Positions 18,152 through 27,192 of a stretch of 64,000 nucleotides of DNA are shown piece after piece. This DNA is from Chryseobacterium sp. ISL-80 (GTDB lineage Bacteria > Bacillota > Bacilli > Bacillales > Cytobacillaceae): the NCBI GenBank assembly GCA_018613055.1, contig JAGGQZ010000013.1, forward strand, positions 248,001 through 312,000, written 5' to 3'. The translations under genes were made by a program, and so were the position numbers. Positions within the stretch are counted from its first letter, which is position 1. Every line of letters begins with the position of its first letter. The notes under the pieces are model-generated. The model saw only the letters and a list, made by a program, of their open reading frames with translations. It was not told the DNA's origin and did not search any database.

Positions 18152-19468
18152 ATGGACGAAATTGGTGAAGTGATTGTAACTATATTACTGGGGTTGTTTT
18201 TTGTACTCTCTGTTTATGTTAGCCTCAATACACTATATTATGTATTTCTTACTTTCTTTGGCTTTGGAGCAGCTAAAAGAGATTATGAAATAATAGAAGA
18301 CCAAACAAGATTTCTTATCCTGGTTGCAGCTCATAATGAAGAAAAAGTTATAGGATCCACAATCGATAATTTGAAAAACATACGATATCATAGTGACCTT
18401 TATGACATTTACATCGTAAATGATAATAGCACAGACAGAACCGGTGAAATTTGCGAAGCTAAAGGTATGAAATACATTAATACTGGTGAAAAGCTTTTCC
18501 CGAGAGAAGGTGTAGGGAAGCCTGCTGGATTGCAATATGCTTTAAGGTTTTTAGGTTTTGAAAAACTTCAAGAGAAGTATGATTGTTTAATGATATTGGA
18601 TGCGGATAATCATGTCGATCCCGATATCCTTATCGAATTGAACTCACAGTTTATCGCCAAGGGTAGGCCAGAGGCGATTCAAACCTATTTAGATTCCAAA
18701 AACTCCGGTAATAATCTGTCTTTGGGTTATGCCATGAGCTATTACATCACCAATCGTTTTTTTCAGCTTGCAAAATATCGTGCAGGATTGCCCAATGCTA
18801 TTGGTGGCACCGGTTTTATTGTCAGGATGGATTATTTAATGAAGCATGGTGGCTTCCGCTTCCATTCCCTCACAGAAGATCTTGAATTAGAAATGGAAAT
18901 AGTGAAAGACAACGGCAGGGTATTATGGAATCATTTTGTCCGTGTTTATGACGAAAAACCAGAGAATTTCAAAATAAGTATCAAGCAGAGGACACGCTGG
19001 TCACAAGGACATTGGTATGTAGCTTTTACAAACCTTAAGCCAATGGTGAAGAAGCTTTTTACTGACAAAGGAAAGCTGAAGATTATTGATCAATTGATTT
19101 ATTTATTTGGCATGGCACGTGCTGTCCAAATGACCATTGTTCTAATCGGAATTTTGGTCGCTTCAGGATACGGACTCGCAACACAAAATACAGAATTACT
19201 ATCTAGTGCTGGAGAACGTTTCATATTTCTAATTTTTGGTGCCAGTATCATTTCATTAATATTATTCACTTATCAGCTGTTGATTTGTATGTACTATGCC
19301 ATAAGGGTTGATACAGATCATAAATTCAGATTCTTCCGTATGAGCGTATCTGTTTTCTATTATGCTTACACATTTATATACGCCCAGGTAATGGGGTTAA
19401 TTAAATGGAAGCAGCAGCACACCTGGGTGAAAACAGAACATAATAAGACAGCAAGAGAAAACCCTTAA
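18152..19468 (+). CDS. membrane processive glycosyltransferase, GT2 family
   Basis: A 438-residue membrane glycosyltransferase of the GT2 family (poly-GlcNAc/hyaluronan/cellulose-synthase type). An N-terminal membrane helix (about 6-40) precedes the GT-A domain. That domain has DADNH (DxD-like, metal and sugar-nucleotide binding), GGTGF, TED (the general base) and QRTRW (the QxxRW box of processive enzymes). Two or three C-terminal helices span about 325-420. GGAGGA precedes the ATG at good distance. It is a single-gene unit ending in a terminator. The product could be a homopolymeric surface glycan or a glycolipid. No PgaB/IcaB-type deacetylase is adjacent, so a poly-GlcNAc assignment is not justified. 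Confidence 0.85.
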   Translation: MDEIGEVIVTILLGLFFVLSVYVSLNTLYYVFLTFFGFGAAKRDYEIIEDQTRFLILVAAHNEEKVIGSTIDNLKNIRYHSDLYDIYIVNDNSTDRTGEICEAKGMKYINTGEKLFPREGVGKPAGLQYALRFLGFEKLQEKYDCLMILDADNHVDPDILIELNSQFIAKGRPEAIQTYLDSKNSGNNLSLGYAMSYYITNRFFQLAKYRAGLPNAIGGTGFIVRMDYLMKHGGFRFHSLTEDLELEMEIVKDNGRVLWNHFVRVYDEKPENFKISIKQRTRWSQGHWYVAFTNLKPMVKKLFTDKGKLKIIDQLIYLFGMARAVQMTIVLIGILVASGYGLATQNTELLSSAGERFIFLIFGASIISLILFTYQLLICMYYAIRVDTDHKFRFFRMSVSVFYYAYTFIYAQVMGLIKWKQQHTWVKTEHNKTARENP

Positions 19469-19504
19469 TCCTGGAGAGTTTGTCTATATTTTACCCTAAA
19501 AGAT

Positions 19505-19543
19505 ACCTTCTTTTTCCCTATGGAATAAGAAGGTTATTTTTTT
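19505..19543 (+). terminator. terminator of the GT2 gene
   Basis: ACCTTCTTTTTCC / GGAATAAGAAGGT stem (one mismatch) with a short loop, followed by a T-rich run. Confidence 0.8.
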
Positions 19544-19634
19544 AGTGGTTTGAACTTTTTTTATAAGGGTAAGAGTACCGATGACTGGTTTAGTTTACAA
19601 ATTTAGTGGGTATTTTGTTTTAATTTGCAGAAAA

Positions 19635-19663
19635 TTGTCGAAGAATATTTGCTTTTTTATATT
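19635..19663 (+). promoter_or_regulatory. sigma-A promoter of the acyltransferase
   Basis: TTGTCG, exactly 17 bp, TATATT, about 45 bp ahead of the TTG start. A good match to the vegetative consensus. Confidence 0.6.
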
Positions 19664-19707
19664 ATCTAACAAATAATCTACATAAAAGCTTTTTAGGAGG
19701 ATTTATT

Positions 19708-20949
19708 TTGTCTAAAAGATATGAGGAGCTTGATTCTTTAAGAGGGCTGGCGTCAAGTTCGGTAGTCATTCATCATACACTATTGACGTCTTCGGTGTTT
19801 TTAGCTGCGCATTATCACGAGGAAATAAGTAATCCACTTTTAAAGTTATTTGCTTATTCTCCTTTACATTTATTTTGGGCCGGGCATGAGGCTGTAATCT
19901 TGTTTTTTGTTTTAAGTGGTTTTGTCCTATCAATTCCTTTTACAAACAGGAAACCTCATTACGGAAATTACGTTATAAAAAGGGTGACTAGAATCTATTT
20001 GCCTTATATATTTTCTATTGCGTTGTCATATACACTGTACATACTGATCCAGCCTGGTACTCACGAAACTTTGAGCAGTTGGTTTAACCATATGTGGTCA
20101 CGTGATTTAACCCTGAAAGACATTCTTTCTTTTATATTGATGTATGGAGAAGGTTCACATAACATCAATACAGTTATATGGAGTTTAGTCCATGAAATGA
20201 GAATTTCACTCTTTTTTCCTTTAATAATGCTTCTTGTTAATAAGTACAGTTGGAAAACATCATTAATAGCGGGTGTTTCGTTGTTTTCATCCTTATGGCT
20301 TTATTTGAAGATAGGCTTTCCAAAGCAAGTAGACAGTATTGAATCGCTCAATTATGTTGCACACTCGTTCTCAATGACTTTCTATTATAGTTCCTTCTTT
20401 TTGATAGGAGCATTAGTAGCCAAAAATAAAGACCGATTATCCTCTGTTTTTAATAACTTTAGCAAAACGTTTAAATTGTCTTTAATAATAATCGGCACTT
20501 TTCTATATACAATAGAATGGTGGATGCCTAAGGTAGGGTATTACAGATATAATGGGAATCTATATGAAAGGTTATTTTCTACAGCAATTGTTGATTATGC
20601 GGTTGGATTAAGTGTAATCATATTGTTTGTATATACCCTGAATTCTTTTAGGCTCAAGAGAATACTCCATGCAAAGCCTTTATTAATTTTAGGTAAGGTA
20701 TCTTATAGTCTGTATTTGATTCATCCAATCGTGTTGTTAAGTTCTATCAATCTATTGAAGGATATCTTGCCATATACAGCAATATTCATGCTCGTCCCTG
20801 TTATTTCAATAATAATGGCTATGATTATGTATAAATTCATTGAAGAACCGTCCATGAAACTAGGTAAATGGTTAGTTGGGTATCGGGAAAATAGAAAGTA
20901 CACGATAAGAAAACTAATTTACAAAATGAGGGAAGGAATTTCCTGGTAA
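19708..20949 (+). CDS. membrane acyltransferase 3 family protein (OafA/YrhL type)
   Basis: A 413-residue integral membrane acyltransferase of the Acyltransferase_3 family, which moves acyl (often acetyl) groups onto surface polysaccharides, peptidoglycan or lipids. The TTG start has AGGAGG seven bases before it. The N-terminal LDSLRGLASSSVVIHH segment holds the family's conserved Arg and His. About ten membrane helices follow, with the late SYSLYLIHP motif. It lacks the extra SGNH domain found in OatA/OafA, so any partner hydrolase would be separate. It has its own promoter and converges on the M14 peptidase with a shared hairpin between them. Acetylation of the nearby exopolysaccharide is possible but not shown. 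Confidence 0.88.
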   Translation: MSKRYEELDSLRGLASSSVVIHHTLLTSSVFLAAHYHEEISNPLLKLFAYSPLHLFWAGHEAVILFFVLSGFVLSIPFTNRKPHYGNYVIKRVTRIYLPYIFSIALSYTLYILIQPGTHETLSSWFNHMWSRDLTLKDILSFILMYGEGSHNINTVIWSLVHEMRISLFFPLIMLLVNKYSWKTSLIAGVSLFSSLWLYLKIGFPKQVDSIESLNYVAHSFSMTFYYSSFFLIGALVAKNKDRLSSVFNNFSKTFKLSLIIIGTFLYTIEWWMPKVGYYRYNGNLYERLFSTAIVDYAVGLSVIILFVYTLNSFRLKRILHAKPLLILGKVSYSLYLIHPIVLLSSINLLKDILPYTAIFMLVPVISIIMAMIMYKFIEEPSMKLGKWLVGYRENRKYTIRKLIYKMREGISW

Positions 20950-20988
20950 TCACGTACTTTTAATGATAAATTAATAGGATATTATTAA

Positions 20989-21017
20989 AAGGCTGCCGAG
21001 AATATCTCGACAGCCTT
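20989..21017. terminator. convergent-gene terminator
   Basis: AAGGCTGCCGAGA / TCTCGACAGCCTT stem with a 3-nt loop and one mismatch. On the minus strand it is followed by TTTTAATAAT, and it sits between convergent genes. Confidence 0.85.
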
Positions 21018-21031
21018 GGGTACTCCGTTTT

Positions 21032-22762
21032 TTATAAACCTTCTGACTCCATTTGAGAGATAATAGAAAGTTTAAGATCCTTCAGCTTTCCTTCGACCTT
21101 AGGATACGTTTTATACTTTGAAGGATTATTCTGCTTCAAATTTTTGCTTTCCGCTTCCAGTGCATCAAGTTTGCGGAGATTCTCAGTTGCAGCCAAAGTG
21201 TCACCATTATCAAGTTGCGTCTGTATTAAATTCACCAGCTTATAACGGTCCATTTCTAAAACAGTATTCGCCAATGTATTTTTTGCAGGCATTATATATT
21301 TTTTTAGAGCAAGCGATTTTACATGCGCTCCATACATTTTTTTAATCGCATTTTCATTCACTTTGGTTGTTTTAGAAAGTTCGGTATGCTTTTTAAATGT
21401 CACTTCATCAAAATGACCTTCCGCGAAAATCTTTTCGAACTCCTGATTTGCTTTCAATGCTTTTTCTCCTGCATTTACTCCCTCGATAAAGAATTTTGCT
21501 TCACTTCTGTAAGTGTTAATATTCTTAAAGTAAAGAGCTAATCTAGCCTTATGCTTTGAAGGCAGTTTAGCTGATTGCCTTTCAATTTCACTAGTCTCCT
21601 TATTTACAGAGTCAAAAATTCCCTTAAATGATTTATCAATTCTTAAATCCTTTTCATGTTTGATGTTAGTAGAATAATAGGTTCTTAAACTTTTTGCTTT
21701 AGACTGCAGTTTACTTAATTGAACAGCCAGTTTGTCTGCTTCCTTTTTCATTCTTTGGTCATATAATTTATAGCTTTCCTGGGCTGTATAAAGTCCGACC
21801 CCTTGGTTCTCTCTCCATGCACCGTTGAACTCAGCGAGGGGCGGGCTGGTTTCATAATAATATTTTGAAATTTCAGGTGTAAATGCAGGCCTTTTCTTCG
21901 CTTCGATGAACCAATCAGTAAAACCGCCCCCTAAAGGATTTTTACCAGGGTAAATCAGGCGATATCCTGTCATTCTTCCAATCGCTTTTGCGTATGTAAG
22001 ATCCCGGGAGTAGGTTGCTTTTCCTTGTTTGTAATTCCAGAAAAGCATCTTTCCGCTGCTATGATAGGACAAAGCCATCTCAGGATTTATGGCAGAAACA
22101 AAACCAAGAACTGCTTTTGTTTCTGCCGCGCTTTCAGGTGTTTTCCCTTTATAATTTTTGAATGAGGGAGAAGAAGGACTTTTAATCGCTTTCCAACCGG
22201 TATTATATTGACGGTTTAAGTCTACTCCTTTTCCGTTTGCTTTCCATCGCTTAAAATTTTTGCTGCCGCCATTCATTTTGACCAAAGAGCTATGCACTTT
22301 TTTAGGAAATGCCTTTAAACCCTGCTGCTGGAGCGTAACTCCATCAGGATTAACCATAGGGATAAACCAAATGGTCGTTGAGTTTAGAATGTTCCTTGCA
22401 TTATATCCTTTTATCTTTTGATTATTTTTATATGTCTTCGCATATTGCTCAATCATATACATATTTAAATTCGTTGTTAGCCACTCTCTTGCATGATGAG
22501 AGCCGTTTACAAACAATGTTGCTGATCCTTTTCCAATTGAAACGGCGTATAACTTTCGGCCATATTCTGAATTTCCAATGACTTTAACCTGAATTATATC
22601 GGGATAAGCCTTCTTTAGTTTGTTAATATCAGAAACCATTTGATTATAAGAATAAACTTTATTAGGGTTTACAATGCTAGTTCCAGCCTCAGCCTTAATA
22701 TTAAAAGAAAAGCTTGCTGTGATGATTACTATCAATAAAATGATCATTCTTAATTTCTGCAA
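21032..22762 (-). CDS. secreted M14 zinc carboxypeptidase (gamma-D-glutamyl peptidase-like)
   Basis: The start is placed at the TTG at 22762, nine bases after GGAGG. The longer in-frame TTG at 22789 would put the ribosome site inside the gene. The product is about 576 residues. A signal peptide is followed by an M14 zinc peptidase domain (about 30-330) with H90 and E93 in HAREW, H234 in SYHSSG as zinc ligands and E297 in FTPEI as the catalytic Glu. VNPDG and DLNRQYN substrate-pocket motifs are also present. The C-terminal 230 residues are Lys-rich and helical, perhaps wall-binding. Firmicute relatives include gamma-D-glutamyl-diamino acid peptidases that cut peptidoglycan stem peptides. Given its neighbours a wall-peptide substrate is plausible, but a protein substrate cannot be excluded. 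Confidence 0.88.
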   Translation of the reverse strand: MQKLRMIILLIVIITASFSFNIKAEAGTSIVNPNKVYSYNQMVSDINKLKKAYPDIIQVKVIGNSEYGRKLYAVSIGKGSATLFVNGSHHAREWLTTNLNMYMIEQYAKTYKNNQKIKGYNARNILNSTTIWFIPMVNPDGVTLQQQGLKAFPKKVHSSLVKMNGGSKNFKRWKANGKGVDLNRQYNTGWKAIKSPSSPSFKNYKGKTPESAAETKAVLGFVSAINPEMALSYHSSGKMLFWNYKQGKATYSRDLTYAKAIGRMTGYRLIYPGKNPLGGGFTDWFIEAKKRPAFTPEISKYYYETSPPLAEFNGAWRENQGVGLYTAQESYKLYDQRMKKEADKLAVQLSKLQSKAKSLRTYYSTNIKHEKDLRIDKSFKGIFDSVNKETSEIERQSAKLPSKHKARLALYFKNINTYRSEAKFFIEGVNAGEKALKANQEFEKIFAEGHFDEVTFKKHTELSKTTKVNENAIKKMYGAHVKSLALKKYIMPAKNTLANTVLEMDRYKLVNLIQTQLDNGDTLAATENLRKLDALEAESKNLKQNNPSKYKTYPKVEGKLKDLKLSIISQMESEGL

Positions 22763-22882
22763 TTCTAGATCCCTCCGAAGAATATGCAATACTATTTACC
22801 TACAAAGAGTAATAGAATTGCTAAAAAAAATCTTGTGTTTGAGAAAATTTTACCATAGATTTAGAGTAGGAGGTTGGTAGAT

Positions 22883-24529
22883 TTGACAAATAAATACAAG
22901 GTTTTTATTTTTACATTATTGATTGCTTTTTTTGGCCATATAGCAAGTGCAGAAGAAATAGACCAAATCGTTGTAGAAGAAGTTGGATCTAACTATGTAA
23001 AAGGAACGTATAGTGGGGAAGGTACCATTCATGTTTATCAAGGAGAAATGCTGTTAGGAAAAGGAGAAGCAGGACTAAATAAATACAATATAATGTTTAT
23101 CAAACCTCTACAAGATGGTACACAACTTACCTTAAGGATAGATGGTACAGAGCTTTCTAAAGTGGTGGACTACCGTCCGGCTGTCCTCAAGAATGTAGAT
23201 GATAAGGCAAAGCTGATATCAGGAATAACCGTTCCTGGCGCAACAGTTACTGCCAAGGTGAACAGCCAGGCTATTCCTCTAAAGGGCCTTAACGAATCAA
23301 ATGGGAATTTTGAGTTCGAGTACTCTTCACATCTAAAATATGGAGCCGTTGTCGAAGTAACTTCAATGATTGACAATATAAAAAGTGTTGTGTCAACAAC
23401 AGTAATGGCTGGACCTGCGCCAGCAAAACCCAAAGTAAATTCATTATCAAATAAAAATATCTACATATCTGGGAATGCAGAACCCGGGGCCAAGGTGAAC
23501 ATCTTAATCGGGAAGGCAACCTATATGGTTACTGCTTCAGGAAATGGATCTTTCAGGTTAAATCTTCCCCATAAAAAAGCGTTGCCAGCAGGTACAGTCG
23601 TTAAGTTATTTGTAACGGCGGATCGTAAAAACAGTAAAAGTGGAACAGTAACTCTCAAGGTATTGGACAAAATACCACCGGCTGCACCAAAGGTAAACAA
23701 ACTGACTAACAAATCCTTTTCTGTTTCTGGCAGTGCAGAAGCTAATTCGACCTTGTATGTTTTGAGGAACAGCAAAAAATTTAAAACTGTTAAAGTGAAT
23801 TCGAAAGGAAAATTCTCCATAAAAATCCCTTTGCTAGCTGCTAACTCGAAATTAGAGTTTTATTCAAAAGATCCTGCCGGGAATACGGGAACAAAAACAA
23901 AATTAGTTGTAACCAACCAAAAGAGACCATCGAAGAAGGTGATTTCTGCCCCTTTAATTAGGCAGATGCCGGAGCTTCCAAGAGGGTGTGAGGTTACCAG
24001 CCTTGCCATGATGTTGAACCACGCTGGTGTAAAGTCGAATAAGATGACATTGGCCAGGCAAGTAAAGAAGGACCCTACTGTATATAAATACTCGAAAGGC
24101 AAAAAATACTTTGGGAATCCGAATTATGGTTTTGTAGGAAACATGTATACCTTCAGTAAACCAGGATTTGGCGTGTTCAACAAGCCAATTGCCGAATTGG
24201 CCAATACTTATATGCCAGGAAGAATTGTAAACCTATCTGGACAATCATTTGATTCAGTACTGAATTATCTCGCTGCTGGACGCCCTGTATGGGTCATAAA
24301 CACAAGCTGGTTTAGCTATGTCCCAAGCAAGTACTGGCAAACATGGTATACACCACAAGGCCCTGTTAGAATTACGATGAAAGAGCATTCCGTACTTGTA
24401 ACAGGTTATGACAGCAAGTATGTTTACTTTAATGATCCCCTTGACGGCCAAAAGAACAAAAAGCGGCTTAAAAAGTATTTTATTGAGGGGTGGACACAGT
24501 ATGGCAAGCAGGCAATAAGCTATTATTAA
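22883..24529 (+). CDS. secreted C39-like cysteine peptidase with Ig-like repeats
   Basis: The start is placed at the TTG at 22883, nine bases after AGGAGG; an upstream in-frame TTG abuts the ribosome site. The product has about 548 residues. A signal peptide (about 1-22) is followed by a beta-rich N-terminal domain and two or three Big-type Ig repeats with recurring 'V.G.AE.G..V' patterns (about 100-340). The C-terminal peptidase C39-like domain has C369 in PRGCEVTSLAM, H502 in EHSVLVTGYD and D518 in YFNDPLDG, so a papain-like triad is present. Such YvpB-like proteins are common in Bacillus but their substrates are unknown. It is monocistronic and divergent from the M14 peptidase, ending in its own terminator. 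Confidence 0.87.
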   Translation: MTNKYKVFIFTLLIAFFGHIASAEEIDQIVVEEVGSNYVKGTYSGEGTIHVYQGEMLLGKGEAGLNKYNIMFIKPLQDGTQLTLRIDGTELSKVVDYRPAVLKNVDDKAKLISGITVPGATVTAKVNSQAIPLKGLNESNGNFEFEYSSHLKYGAVVEVTSMIDNIKSVVSTTVMAGPAPAKPKVNSLSNKNIYISGNAEPGAKVNILIGKATYMVTASGNGSFRLNLPHKKALPAGTVVKLFVTADRKNSKSGTVTLKVLDKIPPAAPKVNKLTNKSFSVSGSAEANSTLYVLRNSKKFKTVKVNSKGKFSIKIPLLAANSKLEFYSKDPAGNTGTKTKLVVTNQKRPSKKVISAPLIRQMPELPRGCEVTSLAMMLNHAGVKSNKMTLARQVKKDPTVYKYSKGKKYFGNPNYGFVGNMYTFSKPGFGVFNKPIAELANTYMPGRIVNLSGQSFDSVLNYLAAGRPVWVINTSWFSYVPSKYWQTWYTPQGPVRITMKEHSVLVTGYDSKYVYFNDPLDGQKNKKRLKKYFIEGWTQYGKQAISYY

Positions 24530-24596
24530 TAACAAGCAACTATAAGATTAAGATTCAAGGTAATTATTTAAATTCAGCTTAATTATAGCTACTCAA

Positions 24597-24620
24597 AACC
24601 AGGGATTCCCTGGTTTTTCT
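24597..24620 (+). terminator. terminator of the C39-like gene
   Basis: AACCAGGG / CCCTGGTT stem with a tiny loop followed by TTTCTTTT. Confidence 0.8.
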
Positions 24621-24631
24621 TTTAAATTTAA

Positions 24632-24664
24632 AAGGCTGCCAGGAGAGTATCTCCCAACAGCCTT
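24632..24664 (-). terminator. terminator of the SH3-glucosaminidase gene
   Basis: AAGGCTGCC...CAGCCTT stem with inner GGAGA / TCTCC pairing. Read on the minus strand it ends in TTTTAAATTT. Its outer arms (AAGGCTG / CAGCCTT) are the same as those of the hairpin at 20989. Confidence 0.82.
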
Positions 24665-24678
24665 AATGAATCATTTTA

Positions 24679-27027
24679 TTATCTTAGTTCTGCAATAACG
24701 AATGTTGAACTTACCCACCCAGTTCTTCCATCGGGCAATTTAACGTTATACCAAGTTTTCGTTCCATCCATTTTGATATTCCCGTTTGCATCTAACACTA
24801 TATGCACATAGTCATTTAATCTGTAACTTCCAATAGGCGAAAGGGCAATAGAAGGAGTTGGACGGACATTTAAAGAGGCAGCAGTCACTCTTCCAAGATT
24901 CTTTACTGACATAAACTCCTTATATCGATCAAACTTAATATCGTTTGTCCAGTATTCCTTTCCTCCCAAACTAACTTTTACCCAGTAATCATTATGTTTC
25001 TCGACTACATCAAAAACGGTATCCTTTTTAAGAGTCAAAGCAAGAGTAGTGCTTCCTTTTTGACTCACCAGTTTGATATCCTTCCTTGCTATTGCTTCTA
25101 TATCTTGTGGGAAAAGATCCTTACCCTCAGATCTTGAAGGAAGTGGGAACATGGCAGTGCTTTTTACAGTATTTTGATAATCCGCTTGATTATAAGGGAA
25201 GATTTTCTGCATATGTGCGGCAATTTTTTGCCCCCATTTCGGATCGCTAGCATAATAAAAATTCATTCCTGTGCTGTTTGCGTCAATTCTAGTATTTGAA
25301 AGTACGGTCTTAGTGCTAAATCCTAAATTAGCCCCTTTATATTTCCAATGGTTAGGATTAAGATAAGTAGCCTTCATTTCCTGTGCGATATAATCGATAT
25401 TTTGTTCGATAGAACTGAAACGTACCGCTGCGATAAATGGAGAAGAATCATAGGCGCCAAAACCAAATAAATTTAATTTTCCCAACGAAATGTTGGATGC
25501 TCCATATCCGCTTTCATGGATGGCATGTGCTGCCAGGTAAAGTGAATTGATGCCGTATTTATTGCCTGCATTGATAAAAGCTTGTCCCTTTCCTGTAAGG
25601 ACGCTTTGCCTGCCTTTTAAGTAGCCAGCAATATACTGATCTATTTGAGACGCAGTAACCTTTGATGACATTCTCAAGTCTATGAATTGATACCCAGTCC
25701 GGTGGAAAGGGTCACCGGTGACGACATCCTTGACAAAATCTCCGTGGACATAGCCTGACTTTCCATTAAAGGTGAGCTTATACCATCCATTTGACACTTT
25801 ATGAGTTGGGAACACAAATGTCGCGTTAGGAATTACTCCAATGACGCTAGAATTAGTGCCAGCCTCATTTCTAAGGTTAAGAGCCGATGTAGTTACATAG
25901 GTTTTTCCTGAAATCGCTGTTTCCGTCAATACCTGTTCAGTGTCTTCTTCAGAGGTGGACCCAGTATCGAGTTTTTCCTCTTCAGGGATTTCAACTTCCA
26001 CAGGAGGCACATATTGAGTAAGGTAACTAGCTTGAACAAAGCCCTTCTTCCCCATATAGGTAATTTCGAACCAATCGCCGATTCTTACTGTGGAAGTTAT
26101 AATCGTGTTCTCTGGAATTCGTCCTATATTGCTATAGCCTGTACCGTAGGAAGAATAGACAATCGCTTCTTTAGTAGTTACATACTCTTTAGTTTCATAG
26201 TCTTGTCTTGCCATCGATTTAACATTTTTTGCTGGAATATAGACTGTTTGCCTCTGATGCTTCACTTTGTATAAAGTTTGTCCAAGGCTATTCACAACTT
26301 TCTCTGTTGATTCAAAGCCATGATTACTCCTGGCAGTTTGAATGGGCTTCTTCTTTGTATCAGCAGTTTTGTAAAGCTCGCTGGTCCTAATTGTAAAATA
26401 ATAAGTCTTTTTGGTCGTAGTGTACAGGTGATGTTCCTTTAAGTAAGAACCGCTCACCCAGCCTGTTAAAGTGATTTTTTTTCTGTTTGAAGTATATTGG
26501 TAGGAAACCTTATACCAACTTCCTTTTCGTTCAGCAGACGAGACAATCGAATTCTTTGAAATCGTTTTAATCACCTTATATTTTGTTCCCGCACCTGAAC
26601 GGATATTCAGATTAGCAGTTGTCTTATAAGAGGTAGCAGGTGTTTTAACGGTCGTTGATAAGGTACTTTTTAAGGCCGAACTAGACTTGGAAGAGGAAGT
26701 GGTGGCTTTTAGGAAAGATCCTGTCACCCAACCGGTCTTGGTTGTATTTTTTCCTTTTATAGTATAGCTATAGGTAACTTTATACCAATTGCCATTTCGC
26801 TGTGTTGCAGTCACCTTTTTCCCTTTTGGGATCGTGTACAAAACTTTATACTTTGTACTCGCTCCAGAACGGAGATTGAGATTTGAAGTTGTTTGATAGC
26901 TTGAGTTGTTTAATTTGACTACTGACGCAGCTTCAGCCTGGAGAATGTTGAAAGGCAAGGCGGGTACTGAAGCACTTCCTACTAAAATTCCTGTCGACAA
27001 AACCAATGCTTTTCCAAAATTTTTCAT
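24679..27027 (-). CDS. secreted endo-beta-N-acetylglucosaminidase with SH3 repeats (autolysin)
   Basis: A 782-residue autolysin. The signal peptide (about 1-34) ends near LQAEAA. Two classical SH3_3 repeats (about 43-110 and 135-200) and three less regular SH3-like modules follow, up to residue 435. The glucosaminidase (LytD/LytG-type) domain spans about 465-620. Its catalytic Glu is E505 in AIHESGYGASN, with the LFGFGAYD and DPKWGQKIAAHM segments typical of the family. A final SH3 repeat closes the protein (about 705-780). It cleaves GlcNAc-MurNAc bonds in peptidoglycan. Upstream lies a sigma-D-like promoter, as for motility-linked autolysins of Bacillus. It is a single-gene unit with its own terminator. 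Confidence 0.92.
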   Translation of the reverse strand: MKNFGKALVLSTGILVGSASVPALPFNILQAEAASVVKLNNSSYQTTSNLNLRSGASTKYKVLYTIPKGKKVTATQRNGNWYKVTYSYTIKGKNTTKTGWVTGSFLKATTSSSKSSSALKSTLSTTVKTPATSYKTTANLNIRSGAGTKYKVIKTISKNSIVSSAERKGSWYKVSYQYTSNRKKITLTGWVSGSYLKEHHLYTTTKKTYYFTIRTSELYKTADTKKKPIQTARSNHGFESTEKVVNSLGQTLYKVKHQRQTVYIPAKNVKSMARQDYETKEYVTTKEAIVYSSYGTGYSNIGRIPENTIITSTVRIGDWFEITYMGKKGFVQASYLTQYVPPVEVEIPEEEKLDTGSTSEEDTEQVLTETAISGKTYVTTSALNLRNEAGTNSSVIGVIPNATFVFPTHKVSNGWYKLTFNGKSGYVHGDFVKDVVTGDPFHRTGYQFIDLRMSSKVTASQIDQYIAGYLKGRQSVLTGKGQAFINAGNKYGINSLYLAAHAIHESGYGASNISLGKLNLFGFGAYDSSPFIAAVRFSSIEQNIDYIAQEMKATYLNPNHWKYKGANLGFSTKTVLSNTRIDANSTGMNFYYASDPKWGQKIAAHMQKIFPYNQADYQNTVKSTAMFPLPSRSEGKDLFPQDIEAIARKDIKLVSQKGSTTLALTLKKDTVFDVVEKHNDYWVKVSLGGKEYWTNDIKFDRYKEFMSVKNLGRVTAASLNVRPTPSIALSPIGSYRLNDYVHIVLDANGNIKMDGTKTWYNVKLPDGRTGWVSSTFVIAELR

Positions 27028-27083
27028 GTGTCCACTCCCTAAATGATCATATACGGTTTGCCGTAATTTTCTATTTGCTATAC

Positions 27084-27108
27084 TTATCGGCAGATAGAAA
27101 AAGATTTA
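27084..27108 (-). promoter_or_regulatory. sigma-D-like promoter of the glucosaminidase
   Basis: On the minus strand, TAAA followed by 13 bp and then GCCGATAA, about 57 bp ahead of the start codon. The -10 matches the sigma-D consensus (GCCGATAT) at seven of eight bases. The spacer is one or two bases shorter than usual. Confidence 0.6.
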
Positions 27109-27153
27109 GAGAGTGATAGATAAGGAACATTTTGGTATTTTGCTAGAAATAAA

Positions 27154-27187
27154 AAACTGGTCCATAGCAAATGCTTTTGACCAGTTT
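27154..27187 (-). terminator. terminator of the SGNH-like gene
   Basis: A nine-bp perfect stem AAACTGGTC / GACCAGTTT. On the minus strand it is followed by a TTTTTT run, and it lies a few bases after the stop. Confidence 0.88.
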
Positions 27188-27192
27188 ACGGA

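Noticed and set aside
18152-19468. Assignment as a poly-GlcNAc (IcaA/PgaC) synthase
   Set aside because: Motifs fit any processive GT2, and the deacetylase and accessory genes of the ica/pga operons are absent nearby.
22763-22789. N-terminal extension of the M14 peptidase
   Set aside because: It would include the GGAGG ribosome site; the TTG at 22762 is better spaced and gives a normal signal peptide.
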